Below, one piece after another: positions 28,204 through 36,582 of a DNA stretch of 64,000 nt. Position 1 is the stretch's first letter; every line of letters starts with the position of its first letter. Origin of the DNA: Sphaerotilus montanus (GTDB taxonomy: Bacteria > Pseudomonadota > Gammaproteobacteria > Burkholderiales > Burkholderiaceae_C). The notes under the pieces were generated by a model. The model ran no database searches and had not been told where the DNA came from. It saw nothing but the letters and a program-made list of their open reading frames with translations. Where the stretch lies: NCBI RefSeq assembly GCF_013410775.1, contig NZ_JACCFH010000001.1, forward strand, positions 4,769,820-4,833,819, given 5' to 3'. Both the position numbers and the translations under genes were made by a program.

Positions 28204-30201
28204 TCAACGCAGGGCCCGGTAGATCTCTTCCGCCAGTTCCGGCGAGATGCCCTCGACCCCGGCCAGATCCTCCACCGACGCCGCCGCCACGCCGCGCACG
28301 CCGCCAAAGCGCTGCAGCAGCCGCGCCCGCTTCTTCGGCCCGACGCCGGCGATGTCCTCTAGCCGGCTGCCGCCGGTGCGCACCGAGGCGCGCTTGGCCC
28401 GCATGCCGGTGATGGCGAAGCGGTGCGCTTCGTCGCGGATCTGCGCCACCAGCATCAGCGCGGCCGAGTCGTGACCGAGGTACACCTTCTCCCGCCCATC
28501 GGCGAAGACCAGCTCCTCCAGCCCCACCTTGCGGCCCTCGCCCTTTTCCACGCCGACCAGCAGCGAGAGGTTCAGCCCCAATGTCGTGAACACCTCGCGC
28601 GCCACGCTGATCTGACCGCGTCCGCCATCGACCAGCACGAGGTCCGGCAAGCGCCCCGTGCCCTGCTGCACCGCGTCGACCAGCTTGGCGTAGCGGCGCG
28701 TGAGCACCTGGCGCATCGCGGCGTAGTCGTCGCCGCCGGTGATGCCGGTGATGTTGTAGCGGCGGTACTGGCCGGGCTGCATCTTGTGGCCCTCGAAGAC
28801 CACGCACGAGGCCTGCGTCGCCTCGCCCGCCGTGTGGCTGATGTCGAAGCACTCGATGCGCAGGCCCTCCAGCCCCGCATCCATGCCCTCGGGCGCCAGA
28901 TCGAGCGCCTCGACCAGCGCCCGGGTGCGCGCCTGCTGCGAGCCTTCCTCGGACAGCAGCCGCGCCAGCGCCAGCTCGGCGCCCTTGACCGCCATGTCAA
29001 GCCAGGCGCGGCGGTTCTCGCGCGGCTGGTGCTGCGCGCTGACCTTGTGGCCTTGCGGGTCGGTGAGCATCGCGACCAGGCCGCGGTCCACTGGATGGCT
29101 GGTCACGAGGACTGGCGGGCAGGCGGCGCCCAGGTAGTGCTGCGCGATGAAAGCTTCGAGCACGCGGGCCTCGACCGGACGCGCCGTCTCGGGGGCATCG
29201 CCGGCCTCTGCAGCCTCTGCTGCGGACTCCGGCGCCTCGTCGCCGACGTCCACGGCGACCGCGTCCTCGACATGCGCCGGAAAGTACGCCCGGTCCCCCA
29301 GGTGCCGCCCGCCGCGCACCATCGCCAGGTTCACGCAGGCCCGCCCGCCCTGCACCTTCACGGCCAGGATGTCGGTGTCGCGGTCTTCCTGCGTGAACAC
29401 GGACTGCTGCTGCAGCACCTTGGACAGCGTGGCGATCTGGTCGCGCAGCTCGGCGGCTTTTTCGTAGTCGAAGGCCTCGGCGCAGGCCATCATCTGCGCC
29501 TGCAGGCCGTCGAGCACCTCCTGCGTCTGCCCGCTCAGGAAGCGCACCGCGTTGCGCACGTCCGCGGCGTAGTCCTCGCGGCTGATCAGGTCGACGCACG
29601 GCGCCGAGCAGCGGTGGATCTGGTGCAGCAGGCAGGGCCGGGTGCGGTTGTGGAAGACCGTGTCCTCGCAAGTGCGCAGCAGGAAGACCTTCTGCATCAG
29701 CTGGATGCCCTCCTTCACCGCCCAGGCGCTCGGGTAGGGGCCGAAATAGCGATGGCGTCGGTCCACGGCGCCGCGGAAATAGACGACGCGAGGGAACTCG
29801 TGGGTGACGAACTTCAGGTAGGGATAGCTCTTGTCGTCGCGGAACAGGATGTTGAACCGCGGGTTCAGCGACTTGATGAGGTTGTTTTCGAGCAGCAGCG
29901 CCTCGGCCTCGGAGCGCACCACCGTCGTCTCCATCCGCACGATCTTGCTGACCATGTGGCCGATGCGGGTGCCGCCGTGGTCCTTCTGGAAATAGCTGCT
30001 GACGCGCCGCTTCAGGTGCTTGGCCTTGCCGACGTACAGCAGGCCGCCCTCGGCGTCGAAGTAGCGGTAGACGCCGGGCAGCGCGGGCAGCGCCGCCACC
30101 TCCGTCAGCAGACGCTCGCGGGCGGCGGCGGCTGGCGTTTCGAGTGCGGGCTCGGGGATCAGGAGGGCTTCGGCCTCGTCGGGGGTCAGGCGGCGCGTCA
30201 T
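28204..30201 (-). CDS. uvrC: Excinuclease ABC subunit C
   Basis: UvrC makes both incisions during nucleotide excision repair. The 665-residue protein has the GIY-YIG nuclease ([20 protein letters not shown], about residues 42-61), a UVR motif near the middle, the RNase H-like second nuclease ([19 protein letters not shown] and [13 protein letters not shown]), and two C-terminal helix-hairpin-helix motifs ([20 protein letters not shown]). A linker rich in Ala and Glu (about residues 300-330) is longer than in most relatives. The ATG at 30201 is chosen; the frame extends upstream without similarity. It is divergent from earP, 34 bases apart. Confidence 0.95.
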   Translation of the reverse strand: MTRRLTPDEAEALLIPEPALETPAAAARERLLTEVAALPALPGVYRYFDAEGGLLYVGKAKHLKRRVSSYFQKDHGGTRIGHMVSKIVRMETTVVRSEAEALLLENNLIKSLNPRFNILFRDDKSYPYLKFVTHEFPRVVYFRGAVDRRHRYFGPYPSAWAVKEGIQLMQKVFLLRTCEDTVFHNRTRPCLLHQIHRCSAPCVDLISREDYAADVRNAVRFLSGQTQEVLDGLQAQMMACAEAFDYEKAAELRDQIATLSKVLQQQSVFTQEDRDTDILAVKVQGGRACVNLAMVRGGRHLGDRAYFPAHVEDAVAVDVGDEAPESAAEAAEAGDAPETARPVEARVLEAFIAQHYLGAACPPVLVTSHPVDRGLVAMLTDPQGHKVSAQHQPRENRRAWLDMAVKGAELALARLLSEEGSQQARTRALVEALDLAPEGMDAGLEGLRIECFDISHTAGEATQASCVVFEGHKMQPGQYRRYNITGITGGDDYAAMRQVLTRRYAKLVDAVQQGTGRLPDLVLVDGGRGQISVAREVFTTLGLNLSLLVGVEKGEGRKVGLEELVFADGREKVYLGHDSAALMLVAQIRDEAHRFAITGMRAKRASVRTGGSRLEDIAGVGPKKRARLLQRFGGVRGVAAASVEDLAGVEGISPELAEEIYRALR

Positions 30202-30223
30202 GGTCGGCGATTGTGCCGCCGCG

Positions 30224-30235
30224 GATAATTCCGCG
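30224..30235 (+). promoter_or_regulatory. Probable -10 box of earP just before its ATG
   Basis: GATAAT at 30224-30229 is six bases from the ATG at 30236, without a ribosome-binding site between. The short spacing predicts leaderless transcription of earP, as for map. Confidence 0.35.
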
Positions 30236-31468
30236 ATGACCGCCCACACCTCCGCTGACCACACACCCGCCTTTTCGCCCGTCCTGACGGTCCCGCCGGC
30301 GCTGCGGCGCTGGGACGTGTTCTGCCGCGTCATCGACAACCACGGCGATCTGGGCGTCTGCTGGCGCCTGGCGCGCGACCTCGCCGGACGTGGCGCCCAG
30401 GTGCGGCTCTGGGTGGACGACGCCAGCGCGCTGGCCTGGATGGCGCCGGATGGCGCACCGGGCGTGCAGGTGCTGCCGTGGCGCGACCCGCTGGCGGACG
30501 AAGCGCCGGCTGATGTCGTCATCGAGGCCTTCGGCTGCGACCCGCCCGCCACCTACGTCACCCGCATGGTCGCCGCCGCCGAGACCGGCCCGGCGCCGCT
30601 GTGGATCAACCTCGAATACCTCAGCGCCGAGCCGCATGTCGAGGGCCTGCACGGGCTGGCCTCGCCGCAGTGGAGCGGGCCGGGCCGCGGCCTGACCAAG
30701 TGGTTCTTCTTCCCCGGCTTCACGCCCGCCACCGGCGGCCTGCTGCGCGAGCCCGGCCTGCTCGCCCGCCGCCACGCCCACCACCCCGCCACCACCTTGA
30801 CGCGCCTGGGCATCCACCTCGGCGCCGACGACCACCCCGACCACGCCCTGATGCTGCTGTTCGGCTACACGCAGCCGCTGCTGCCGGCCTGGCTCGACCT
30901 GCTGGCCGACACCCCCCATGGCCGTGGCGACCGGCGCGTGCGCACCACGCTGCTGGTCACGCCCGGCTTCAGCGCACAGCAGGTGCGCGCGTGGCTGCAC
31001 CAGCGTGGCGCGACCGGCCCCGGCCCGGTGGTGGGCGCGCTGCGGCTGCATTTCCTGCCACACGTCACGCAGGTCGAGTTCGACCGCCTGCTCTGGGCCA
31101 GCGACCTCAACCTCGTGCGGGGCGAAGACAGCCTGGTGCGCGCACTCTGGGCGGGCCGGCCGCTGCTGTGGCAGCTCTATCCGCAGGAGGATGGCGTGCA
31201 CGCCGACAAGCTCGCCGCCTTCCTGGACGTCGCACTCGACCACACGCCGCCCGCGCTGGCCGCGCCGCTGCGCGCGATGGCCCGGCTGTGGAACGGGGGG
31301 GGCGATCCGGCCGACCTGCCGCGGGTGTGGTCGGCGCTGTGGCCTGCGCTGCAGGTGCCCTGGCGCACGGACGCGGCGGCACGCCAGCAGCGCTGGGCCG
31401 GCCAGCCAGACCTCGTCAGCAGCCTGCTCACCTGGGTCGCCCGCCAGCGCACGGACGGGCTGGGCTAG
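30236..31468 (+). CDS. earP: Protein-arginine rhamnosyltransferase EarP
   Basis: EarP transfers rhamnose from dTDP-rhamnose to an arginine of elongation factor P, which lets EF-P rescue ribosomes stalled at polyproline. The 410-residue protein matches the former DUF2331 family: [24 protein letters not shown] at the N-terminus holds the catalytic acidic residue region, and the nucleotide-sugar part has FVRGEDS-like [22 protein letters not shown]. The ATG at 30236 is chosen over an in-frame start at 30200 that lies inside uvrC. The target efp follows at 31567, and its arginine 32 is present. Confidence 0.94.
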   Translation: MTAHTSADHTPAFSPVLTVPPALRRWDVFCRVIDNHGDLGVCWRLARDLAGRGAQVRLWVDDASALAWMAPDGAPGVQVLPWRDPLADEAPADVVIEAFGCDPPATYVTRMVAAAETGPAPLWINLEYLSAEPHVEGLHGLASPQWSGPGRGLTKWFFFPGFTPATGGLLREPGLLARRHAHHPATTLTRLGIHLGADDHPDHALMLLFGYTQPLLPAWLDLLADTPHGRGDRRVRTTLLVTPGFSAQQVRAWLHQRGATGPGPVVGALRLHFLPHVTQVEFDRLLWASDLNLVRGEDSLVRALWAGRPLLWQLYPQEDGVHADKLAAFLDVALDHTPPALAAPLRAMARLWNGGGDPADLPRVWSALWPALQVPWRTDAAARQQRWAGQPDLVSSLLTWVARQRTDGLG

Positions 31469-31566
31469 AATCGAGGGCTTTGCGGTGTGGCGGCTTGCTC
31501 ACCGCCCTCTCAAGACAGACACCGAGTCCTCCCGCCGGGATCTCGGTCTCCAACGGAAACTCACCC

Positions 31567-32121
31567 ATGAAGATCGCCCAGGAAATCCGCGCCGGCAACG
31601 TGATCATGCAAGGCACCGCCCCGATGGTCGTGCTGCGCACCGAATACAGCCGCGGCGGCCGCAACAGCGCCACCGTGCGCATGAAGCTCAAGAGCCTGCT
31701 GAACAACTCCGGCACCGAAGTTGTCTTCAAGGCCGACGACAAGATGGACCAGGTCATCCTCGACAAGAAGGACTGCACCTACTCCTACTTCGCCGACCCG
31801 CTCTACGTGTTCATGGACGGCGACTACAACCAGTACGAAGTCGAAGCCGAGAACATGGGCGACGCCCTGAGCTACCTCGAAGACGCGATGCCCGTCGAAG
31901 TGGTGTTCTACGACGGCAAGGCCATCTCGGTCGAACTGCCGACCTCGCTGGTCCGCGAAGTCACCTGGACCGAGCCGGCCGTCAAGGGCGACACCTCGGG
32001 CAAGGTCCTGAAGCCCGCCAAGATCTCCACCGACTTCGAGATCCAGGTGCCGGCCTTCGTCGCCCAGGGCGACAAGATCGAAATCGACACCCGCACGCAC
32101 GAGTACCGCAAGCGCGTCTGA
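31567..32121 (+). CDS. efp: Elongation factor P
   Basis: EF-P binds between the P and E sites and stimulates peptide bond formation at proline runs. The 184-residue protein has three beta-barrel domains in the usual order. The tip loop of domain I reads YSRGGRN, with arginine at position 32 counted from the ATG at 31567, the residue rhamnosylated in EarP systems, rather than the lysine of EpmA systems. It lies 98 bases after earP. A TAGAAT -10-like box overlaps the earP stop codon, so efp may have its own promoter. Confidence 0.97.
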   Translation: MKIAQEIRAGNVIMQGTAPMVVLRTEYSRGGRNSATVRMKLKSLLNNSGTEVVFKADDKMDQVILDKKDCTYSYFADPLYVFMDGDYNQYEVEAENMGDALSYLEDAMPVEVVFYDGKAISVELPTSLVREVTWTEPAVKGDTSGKVLKPAKISTDFEIQVPAFVAQGDKIEIDTRTHEYRKRV

Positions 32122-32146
32122 TCGACGCCCGCGCACCTTGCAGACG

Positions 32147-32172
32147 AAGCGGCCCTCCGGGGCCGCTTTTTT
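32147..32172 (+). terminator. Rho-independent terminator after efp
   Basis: A 9-bp stem AAGCGGCCC/GGGCCGCTT with a four-base loop is followed by an uninterrupted T-run, 25 bases after the efp stop. Confidence 0.92.
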
Positions 32173-32267
32173 GTTTTCAGCAGACACCCCGCCTCTTCGC
32201 GCCATCCTGCGCGCTGTAATCCTGCCGTACGACCATCGCCGCAGACTGCCTGTCTCCTGCCCAGCCC

Positions 32268-34304
32268 ATGCGTCCCACCCCACCGACCCACCGCCCCGAC
32301 CTCGACGGCCTGCGCGCCATCGCGGTGCTGCTCGTCGTGGCGCACCACGCCGTGCCCGGCTGGCTGCCCGGGGGCTATCTCGGCGTCGATCTCTTCTTTG
32401 TCCTCTCCGGCTACCTGATCAGCCAGATCGTCTGGCGCTCGCTGGACGAGGGCAACTTCCGCCTGTCCGCGTTCTACAGGCGGCGTGTGCAGCGCATCTT
32501 CCCGGCGCTGCTGCTGGTGATCGCCGCCACGCTGGCCCTGGGCGCATGGCTGCTCTGGCCGGGCGAGTACCGGGCGCTCGGGGAGCAGGCTGCGGCCGCC
32601 TCGGTCTTCCTGCTGAACCTCGACCTCGCCCGCGCGACCGGCTACTTCGACACCGCCGCGCAGCTCAAGCCGCTGCTCCACCTCTGGTCGCTGGGCATCG
32701 AGGAGCAGTTCTACCTCGTCTGGCCGCTGCTGCTGCTGGGGCTGCACCGCCTGCGCATGCGCGTGCTGCCGGTGGTGGCGGGGCTGGCGCTCGTGTCGCT
32801 GGCCGTGATGCTGCTCTCGGCCCGGCTGGAGGCAGCCGCCACCTTCTTCCTGCCGCAGGCACGGGCGTGGGAGCTGCTGGCCGGGGCCTGGGCCGCCGCG
32901 ATGCCGCAGCACTACCGCCGCGGCGGCGCCGTGCAGGCGGCGCTCGGTCTGGCGTTCCTCGCGGCCAGCGCCGCGTGGATCGGTCCGCAGCAGGCCACCA
33001 GCGTGCTGGTGCTGGTTCCGGTGCTCGGCACCATGGCGCTGCTGCTGGCGGCCCCCGACAACCCGGTCAGCCGGCGTCTGCTGGCCAATCCGCCGATGGT
33101 CGGTCTCGGCCTGATCAGCTACCCGCTCTACCTCTGGCACTGGCCGCTGCTGTCGCTGGCCACCGTGGCTGCGTCCGGCCCGCCCGCCCCTGCGATGCGC
33201 GGCGCGCTCGTGCTGGCGAGCCTGCTGCTGGCCACGCTCACCTGGACGCTGCTGGAGCGGCGCATCCGACCGGCCCGGTCCGTGGCGGTGCCGTGGATCC
33301 TCGTCGGCCTGATGGGCACGACGGGGCTGTGCGGCCTGCTGATCGTGCGGCAGGACGGACTGCCGGCCCGCACCGCAGCGCTCAATCCGCTGATCGCGCA
33401 GTTCGACTGGGACGTGCCGCGCTGGACCTGGTCGGCCAGCGCCGCACTCTGCCAGAGCCGGACCCCGACGGTGCGCGGCATCCAGACCTACTGCAACCAG
33501 AACCTGCCCACCCCGCCCGAGGTCGCCCTGCTCGGCGACAGCCACGCGCTGGCGCTCTATCCCGGCCTGTCGGCGCGCTTCGCCGCGGCCGGGCAGTCGC
33601 TGCTGCTGCTCGGGGCCTCGGCCTGTGCGCCCTTCCTGGGCCTGGACATCCGCTGGGCGGTCGACACCAAGGCGTGCTCGGCGGTGATGGACGGCGCGCT
33701 GGACCTCGTGATGCGTTCGCCCTCCATCCACACGGTGCTCCTCGCCCACCGCGGTCCGTTCTACATCGAGGGGCTGCCGACCGCCTTCGAGCTGGCCCGC
33801 GAACCGCAGACCCGCATCAGGCTGGTGCGCGGCCAGGGCCTGCCAGCCACCGACAACCTCGACGCCTACCGGCAGTCGATGGGCGCCACGCTCACCGCCC
33901 TGCAGCGCGCCGGCAAGCGGGTGATCCTCGTGATCGACAGCCCGGAGATCGCCATGGAACCGCGGGCCTGCGTGCGCCAGCAGCCGGCACCGGCAGGCTG
34001 TGGCCTGCCGGTCAGCGCCTACCGGGACCGCGCATGGCGTTACCTCCAGGTCACCGCCGAGGTGCTGCGCCAGTTCCCGGCCACCGAGGTCTGGGACCTG
34101 CCCCGGCTGCTCTGCGACGACCGGCTCTGCCATGCCCGGCGTGGCGACGACGTGCTCTACCGCGACGCCGACCACCTTTCGGTGCGCGGCTCGCAGTGGG
34201 TGGCCGCGCGGTTCGATCCGCGACCTGCACCCCACTGGACACCGGCCAGCACCCATCCGACCCCGGAAAGTCCAGGCCAGACCTCGACATCCTCCCCGCC
34301 CTGA
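32268..34304 (+). CDS. OafA/YrhL-type acyltransferase with C-terminal SGNH domain
   Basis: This large inner-membrane O-acyltransferase (678 residues) probably acetylates an exported glycan or lipopolysaccharide. The N-terminal acyltransferase-3 domain begins RPDLDGLRAIAVLLVVAHH, with the conserved histidine near residue 22, followed by GYLGVDLFFVLSGYLIS and RRVQRIFPAL; about ten membrane segments run to residue 375. The periplasmic C-terminal part is SGNH-like, with LLGDSHALALYPGL near residue 421 and DADHLSVRGSQWVA near the end supplying the catalytic serine and the Asp-His pair. It is alone on this strand, with no glycan biosynthesis neighbours, so the acceptor is unknown. It ends in a hairpin overlapping the stop codon. 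Confidence 0.9.
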   Translation: MRPTPPTHRPDLDGLRAIAVLLVVAHHAVPGWLPGGYLGVDLFFVLSGYLISQIVWRSLDEGNFRLSAFYRRRVQRIFPALLLVIAATLALGAWLLWPGEYRALGEQAAAASVFLLNLDLARATGYFDTAAQLKPLLHLWSLGIEEQFYLVWPLLLLGLHRLRMRVLPVVAGLALVSLAVMLLSARLEAAATFFLPQARAWELLAGAWAAAMPQHYRRGGAVQAALGLAFLAASAAWIGPQQATSVLVLVPVLGTMALLLAAPDNPVSRRLLANPPMVGLGLISYPLYLWHWPLLSLATVAASGPPAPAMRGALVLASLLLATLTWTLLERRIRPARSVAVPWILVGLMGTTGLCGLLIVRQDGLPARTAALNPLIAQFDWDVPRWTWSASAALCQSRTPTVRGIQTYCNQNLPTPPEVALLGDSHALALYPGLSARFAAAGQSLLLLGASACAPFLGLDIRWAVDTKACSAVMDGALDLVMRSPSIHTVLLAHRGPFYIEGLPTAFELAREPQTRIRLVRGQGLPATDNLDAYRQSMGATLTALQRAGKRVILVIDSPEIAMEPRACVRQQPAPAGCGLPVSAYRDRAWRYLQVTAEVLRQFPATEVWDLPRLLCDDRLCHARRGDDVLYRDADHLSVRGSQWVAARFDPRPAPHWTPASTHPTPESPGQTSTSSPP

Positions 34305-34317
34305 CGGAAGGCGGGGA
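34293..34317 (+). repeat. GC-rich hairpin overlapping the acyltransferase stop codon
   Basis: Perfect 8-bp arms TCCCCGCC and GGCGGGGA enclose a 9-base loop, followed by TTCCTCC. There is no T-run. The arms and the trailing ATTCC resemble subterminal hairpins of IS200/IS605-type right ends, but no such element is visible here, so it may be a decayed end or simply a transcript-end hairpin. Confidence 0.4.
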
Positions 34318-34458
34318 TTCCTCCGAACGCTGCGCCAGGACGTGACACGCCACACGGGTCTTCCCTGTGTCGGGAATTTTTCCCTGTCCGTACAGCCATC
34401 GGCTGCCTACCGTTGCGCCATGCGCACTTTCATCTCCCCCTCCGCCCCCTCCTCTCCC

Positions 34459-35448
34459 ATGGCCCACCAGACCCGTCGTTCGTTTCCGATCCTTCCCCTG
34501 TTCGCCGCGTTGTTGTCGGTGAACATGGCGTTGCCCTCGCAGGCGCAGACCGCGTACGTGTCGAGCGAGAAGGACCACACGCTGACGGTGATCGACCTGA
34601 AGACGCAGGCGGTCACCGGGACGGTGGCGACCTGCAAGCGCCCGCGCCACGTGCAGGTCACGCCGGACGGCAAGAAGCTGCTGGTGGCGTGCGCCGAATC
34701 GAACGCCGCCGACGTGATCGACCTGGCCACGCGCAAGTCGGTCGGCCGGCTGGCGATCGGCGAAGACCCCGAGGCGTTCGACCTCTCGCCCGACGGCAAG
34801 ACGCTCTACATCTCGCAGGAAGACGACGCCGCTTTAGGCTTCTTCGACATCGCCAGCGGCAAGTTCACCCGCACGGTCGAGGTCGGCAAGGAGCCCGAGG
34901 GCGTGAAAGCCTCGCCCGACGGCAAGCTGGTCTGGGTCACCTCGGAGGTGGCGAACATGGTCCACGTCGTCGATGCGGCCACCGGCAAGGTGATCAAGAA
35001 CATCAAGGTCGGCAAGCGTCCGCGCCGGCTGGCCCTGACGCCGGACGGCAGCCAGCTCTGGGTGACCAACGAGATGTCGGCCAGCGTCAGCGTGATCTCG
35101 ACGAAGGACTGGTCGGTGACGGACACGATCAGGTTCGAGGTGAAGGGCGCGCGGGCCACGGACATCACGCCGGTGGGCATCACGATGACGAAGGATGGCA
35201 AGCAGGCGTTCGTGGCGCTGGGCCGGGCGAACCACGTGGCGTTCGTGGAGGTGGCGACCCGCAAGACGACGGCGCTGGCGCTGGTGGGCAAGCGGGCGTG
35301 GAACGTGACGCTGGACAAGGCGGAGAAGCAGTTGCTGGTGGTCAACGGGCTGTCGGATGACGTGACGCTGGTGGACGTGGCGAGTGCCAAGTCGATCAAG
35401 AGCCTGCCGGTGGGGCGCGTGCCTTACGGGGCGGTGATCGTGGAGTAA
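34459..35448 (+). CDS. Exported YVTN-type beta-propeller protein, PQQ-dependent catabolism associated
   Basis: This is a 329-residue periplasmic protein. A signal peptide (LFAALLSVNMALPSQAQTA) is followed by seven or so repeats of the YVTN type, such as AYVSSEKDHTLTVIDL, VWVTSEVANMVHVVDA and LWVTNEMSASVSVIST, forming a beta-propeller. It matches the family encoded beside quinoprotein alcohol dehydrogenases, and here it is convergent with the cytochrome c550-pentapeptide-exaA operon, 22 bases away. Its biochemical role in PQQ-dependent catabolism is not settled. The ATG at 34459 is chosen for its clean signal peptide; the ATG at 34420 is in frame. Confidence 0.87.
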   Translation: MAHQTRRSFPILPLFAALLSVNMALPSQAQTAYVSSEKDHTLTVIDLKTQAVTGTVATCKRPRHVQVTPDGKKLLVACAESNAADVIDLATRKSVGRLAIGEDPEAFDLSPDGKTLYISQEDDAALGFFDIASGKFTRTVEVGKEPEGVKASPDGKLVWVTSEVANMVHVVDAATGKVIKNIKVGKRPRRLALTPDGSQLWVTNEMSASVSVISTKDWSVTDTIRFEVKGARATDITPVGITMTKDGKQAFVALGRANHVAFVEVATRKTTALALVGKRAWNVTLDKAEKQLLVVNGLSDDVTLVDVASAKSIKSLPVGRVPYGAVIVE

Positions 35449-35470
35449 GACCACTCACCCCCTGGCTCGT

Positions 35471-35959
35471 TCAACGTGCGCTGCCGGACGCTGCAACCGG
35501 TGATTCGGCAGCATGCCGTGCGTCAACCGACGTGGTCCGCTTCGGCGGATCAAGCGGTCTGGTTTCGACAAACGTCCGGATTGACCAGATTTGCTGCGGT
35601 GTCAACACGTCCTTCCACGCAGGCATGTGAACGACCCCGGCACGCACCTTGCCCTCGTGGACCGAACGAAGGTAGTAGCGGTCCACATCGGCCGTGCAGT
35701 CGTTCTTCAGCACCGGATCGCGCAGGCGACGACAGAAACTGTCCAGACGGCGCAGGTCAGGTGCTTCTGCCATGGGCTGGCTGGCATCGACACCGTGGCA
35801 TTGGGCGCAGTGCTGGCTGTAAGCCTGGCGACCGGCTTCATGCACGGTGGCTTGCCCACGGTATGGGTTGAAGTCCTGTGCCTGTGCCACGGCGCCAAGC
35901 CCGGCGGTCAGGGCCACCAACCCTGCTCGCCGGAAATTCATGAATCGAGGCATGTGCAT
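35471..35959 (-). CDS. pedF: Cytochrome c550, PedF/ExaB type
   Basis: This soluble periplasmic c-type cytochrome of about 162 residues receives electrons from the quinoprotein ethanol dehydrogenase. After a signal peptide (about residues 7-28, ending AVAQAQ) comes one heme site CAQCH, and later HMPAWKDVLTPQQIWSIRTF, with the methionine as probable axial ligand, matching cytochrome c550 of the Ped/Exa systems. The ATG at 35959 overlaps the stop of the pentapeptide-repeat gene (TGATG); a GTG three bases earlier and an ATG at 35953 are alternatives. It is the last gene of the exaA operon. Confidence 0.88.
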   Translation of the reverse strand: MHMPRFMNFRRAGLVALTAGLGAVAQAQDFNPYRGQATVHEAGRQAYSQHCAQCHGVDASQPMAEAPDLRRLDSFCRRLRDPVLKNDCTADVDRYYLRSVHEGKVRAGVVHMPAWKDVLTPQQIWSIRTFVETRPLDPPKRTTSVDARHAAESPVAASGSAR

Positions 35960-36582
35960 CACCAGTCTTTCGGGCAGCCGTTGCAGCCCTGCGTGTTGGC
36001 GTCCGGAAAGATCGTGTAGCGCAGCACCGCACCTTCGAGGTCGGCGTTCAGCAGGTTGCTGCCGACGAACTTGGTTTCCTGCAGGTTGGCGCCCGTCAGC
36101 TTCGCCCCGATGAACCAGACCAGGTTCATGCGGGCAGCCTCCAGGCTGGCAGCGGTCAGATCGGCCCCTGACAGATTGGCCCTGAACATGCGGGCCATCT
36201 CCAGATTCGCACCGCCCAGCCGGGCGTTGCGAAACGAGGCCCCTGGCGCGTTGAGCGCATAGCCCTGGATGGCCGTGAGATCGGCATCATCCAGCAGCGC
36301 ACCGGCCATGTTGGCGCTGCGCAGATTGGCACGCGAAAGCCGGGCACCGCTGAAATTCACGCCGCGCAAGTCCTTGCCGACCAGGTTGGCGTGGCGCAGG
36401 TCCGTGCCCGGGCAATGGGCGTAGGGCCACAGGCGGCAGCCGTTGATGACCGTGACCTCGGGTTCGGGCACCGGCGTCGAAGCGGACTGTGCGGCCACAG
36501 GGGCTGGCCCGCACAACCCGGCGGCCAGCGCCAGCCCCCCGAGGACACCGGTCATTCCTTGCAGGAATGCCGGTGTAGCCAT
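35959..36582 (-). CDS. Exported pentapeptide-repeat protein of the exaA operon
   Basis: This is a 207-residue protein with a signal peptide (ends GPAPVAAQS) and about 20 pentapeptide repeats of the A(D/N)LXX type, such as GTDLRHANLVGKDLRGVNFS and MFRANLSGADLTAASLEAAR, which form a right-handed beta-helix. Two cysteine pairs, one before the helix and one in the C-terminal GCNGCPKDW, suggest capping or metal binding. Its start overlaps the exaA stop (TGATG), and its stop overlaps the pedF start, so all three are translationally coupled. Pentapeptide proteins occur in known ped/exa loci, but the role is unknown. Confidence 0.85.
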   Translation of the reverse strand: MATPAFLQGMTGVLGGLALAAGLCGPAPVAAQSASTPVPEPEVTVINGCRLWPYAHCPGTDLRHANLVGKDLRGVNFSGARLSRANLRSANMAGALLDDADLTAIQGYALNAPGASFRNARLGGANLEMARMFRANLSGADLTAASLEAARMNLVWFIGAKLTGANLQETKFVGSNLLNADLEGAVLRYTIFPDANTQGCNGCPKDW

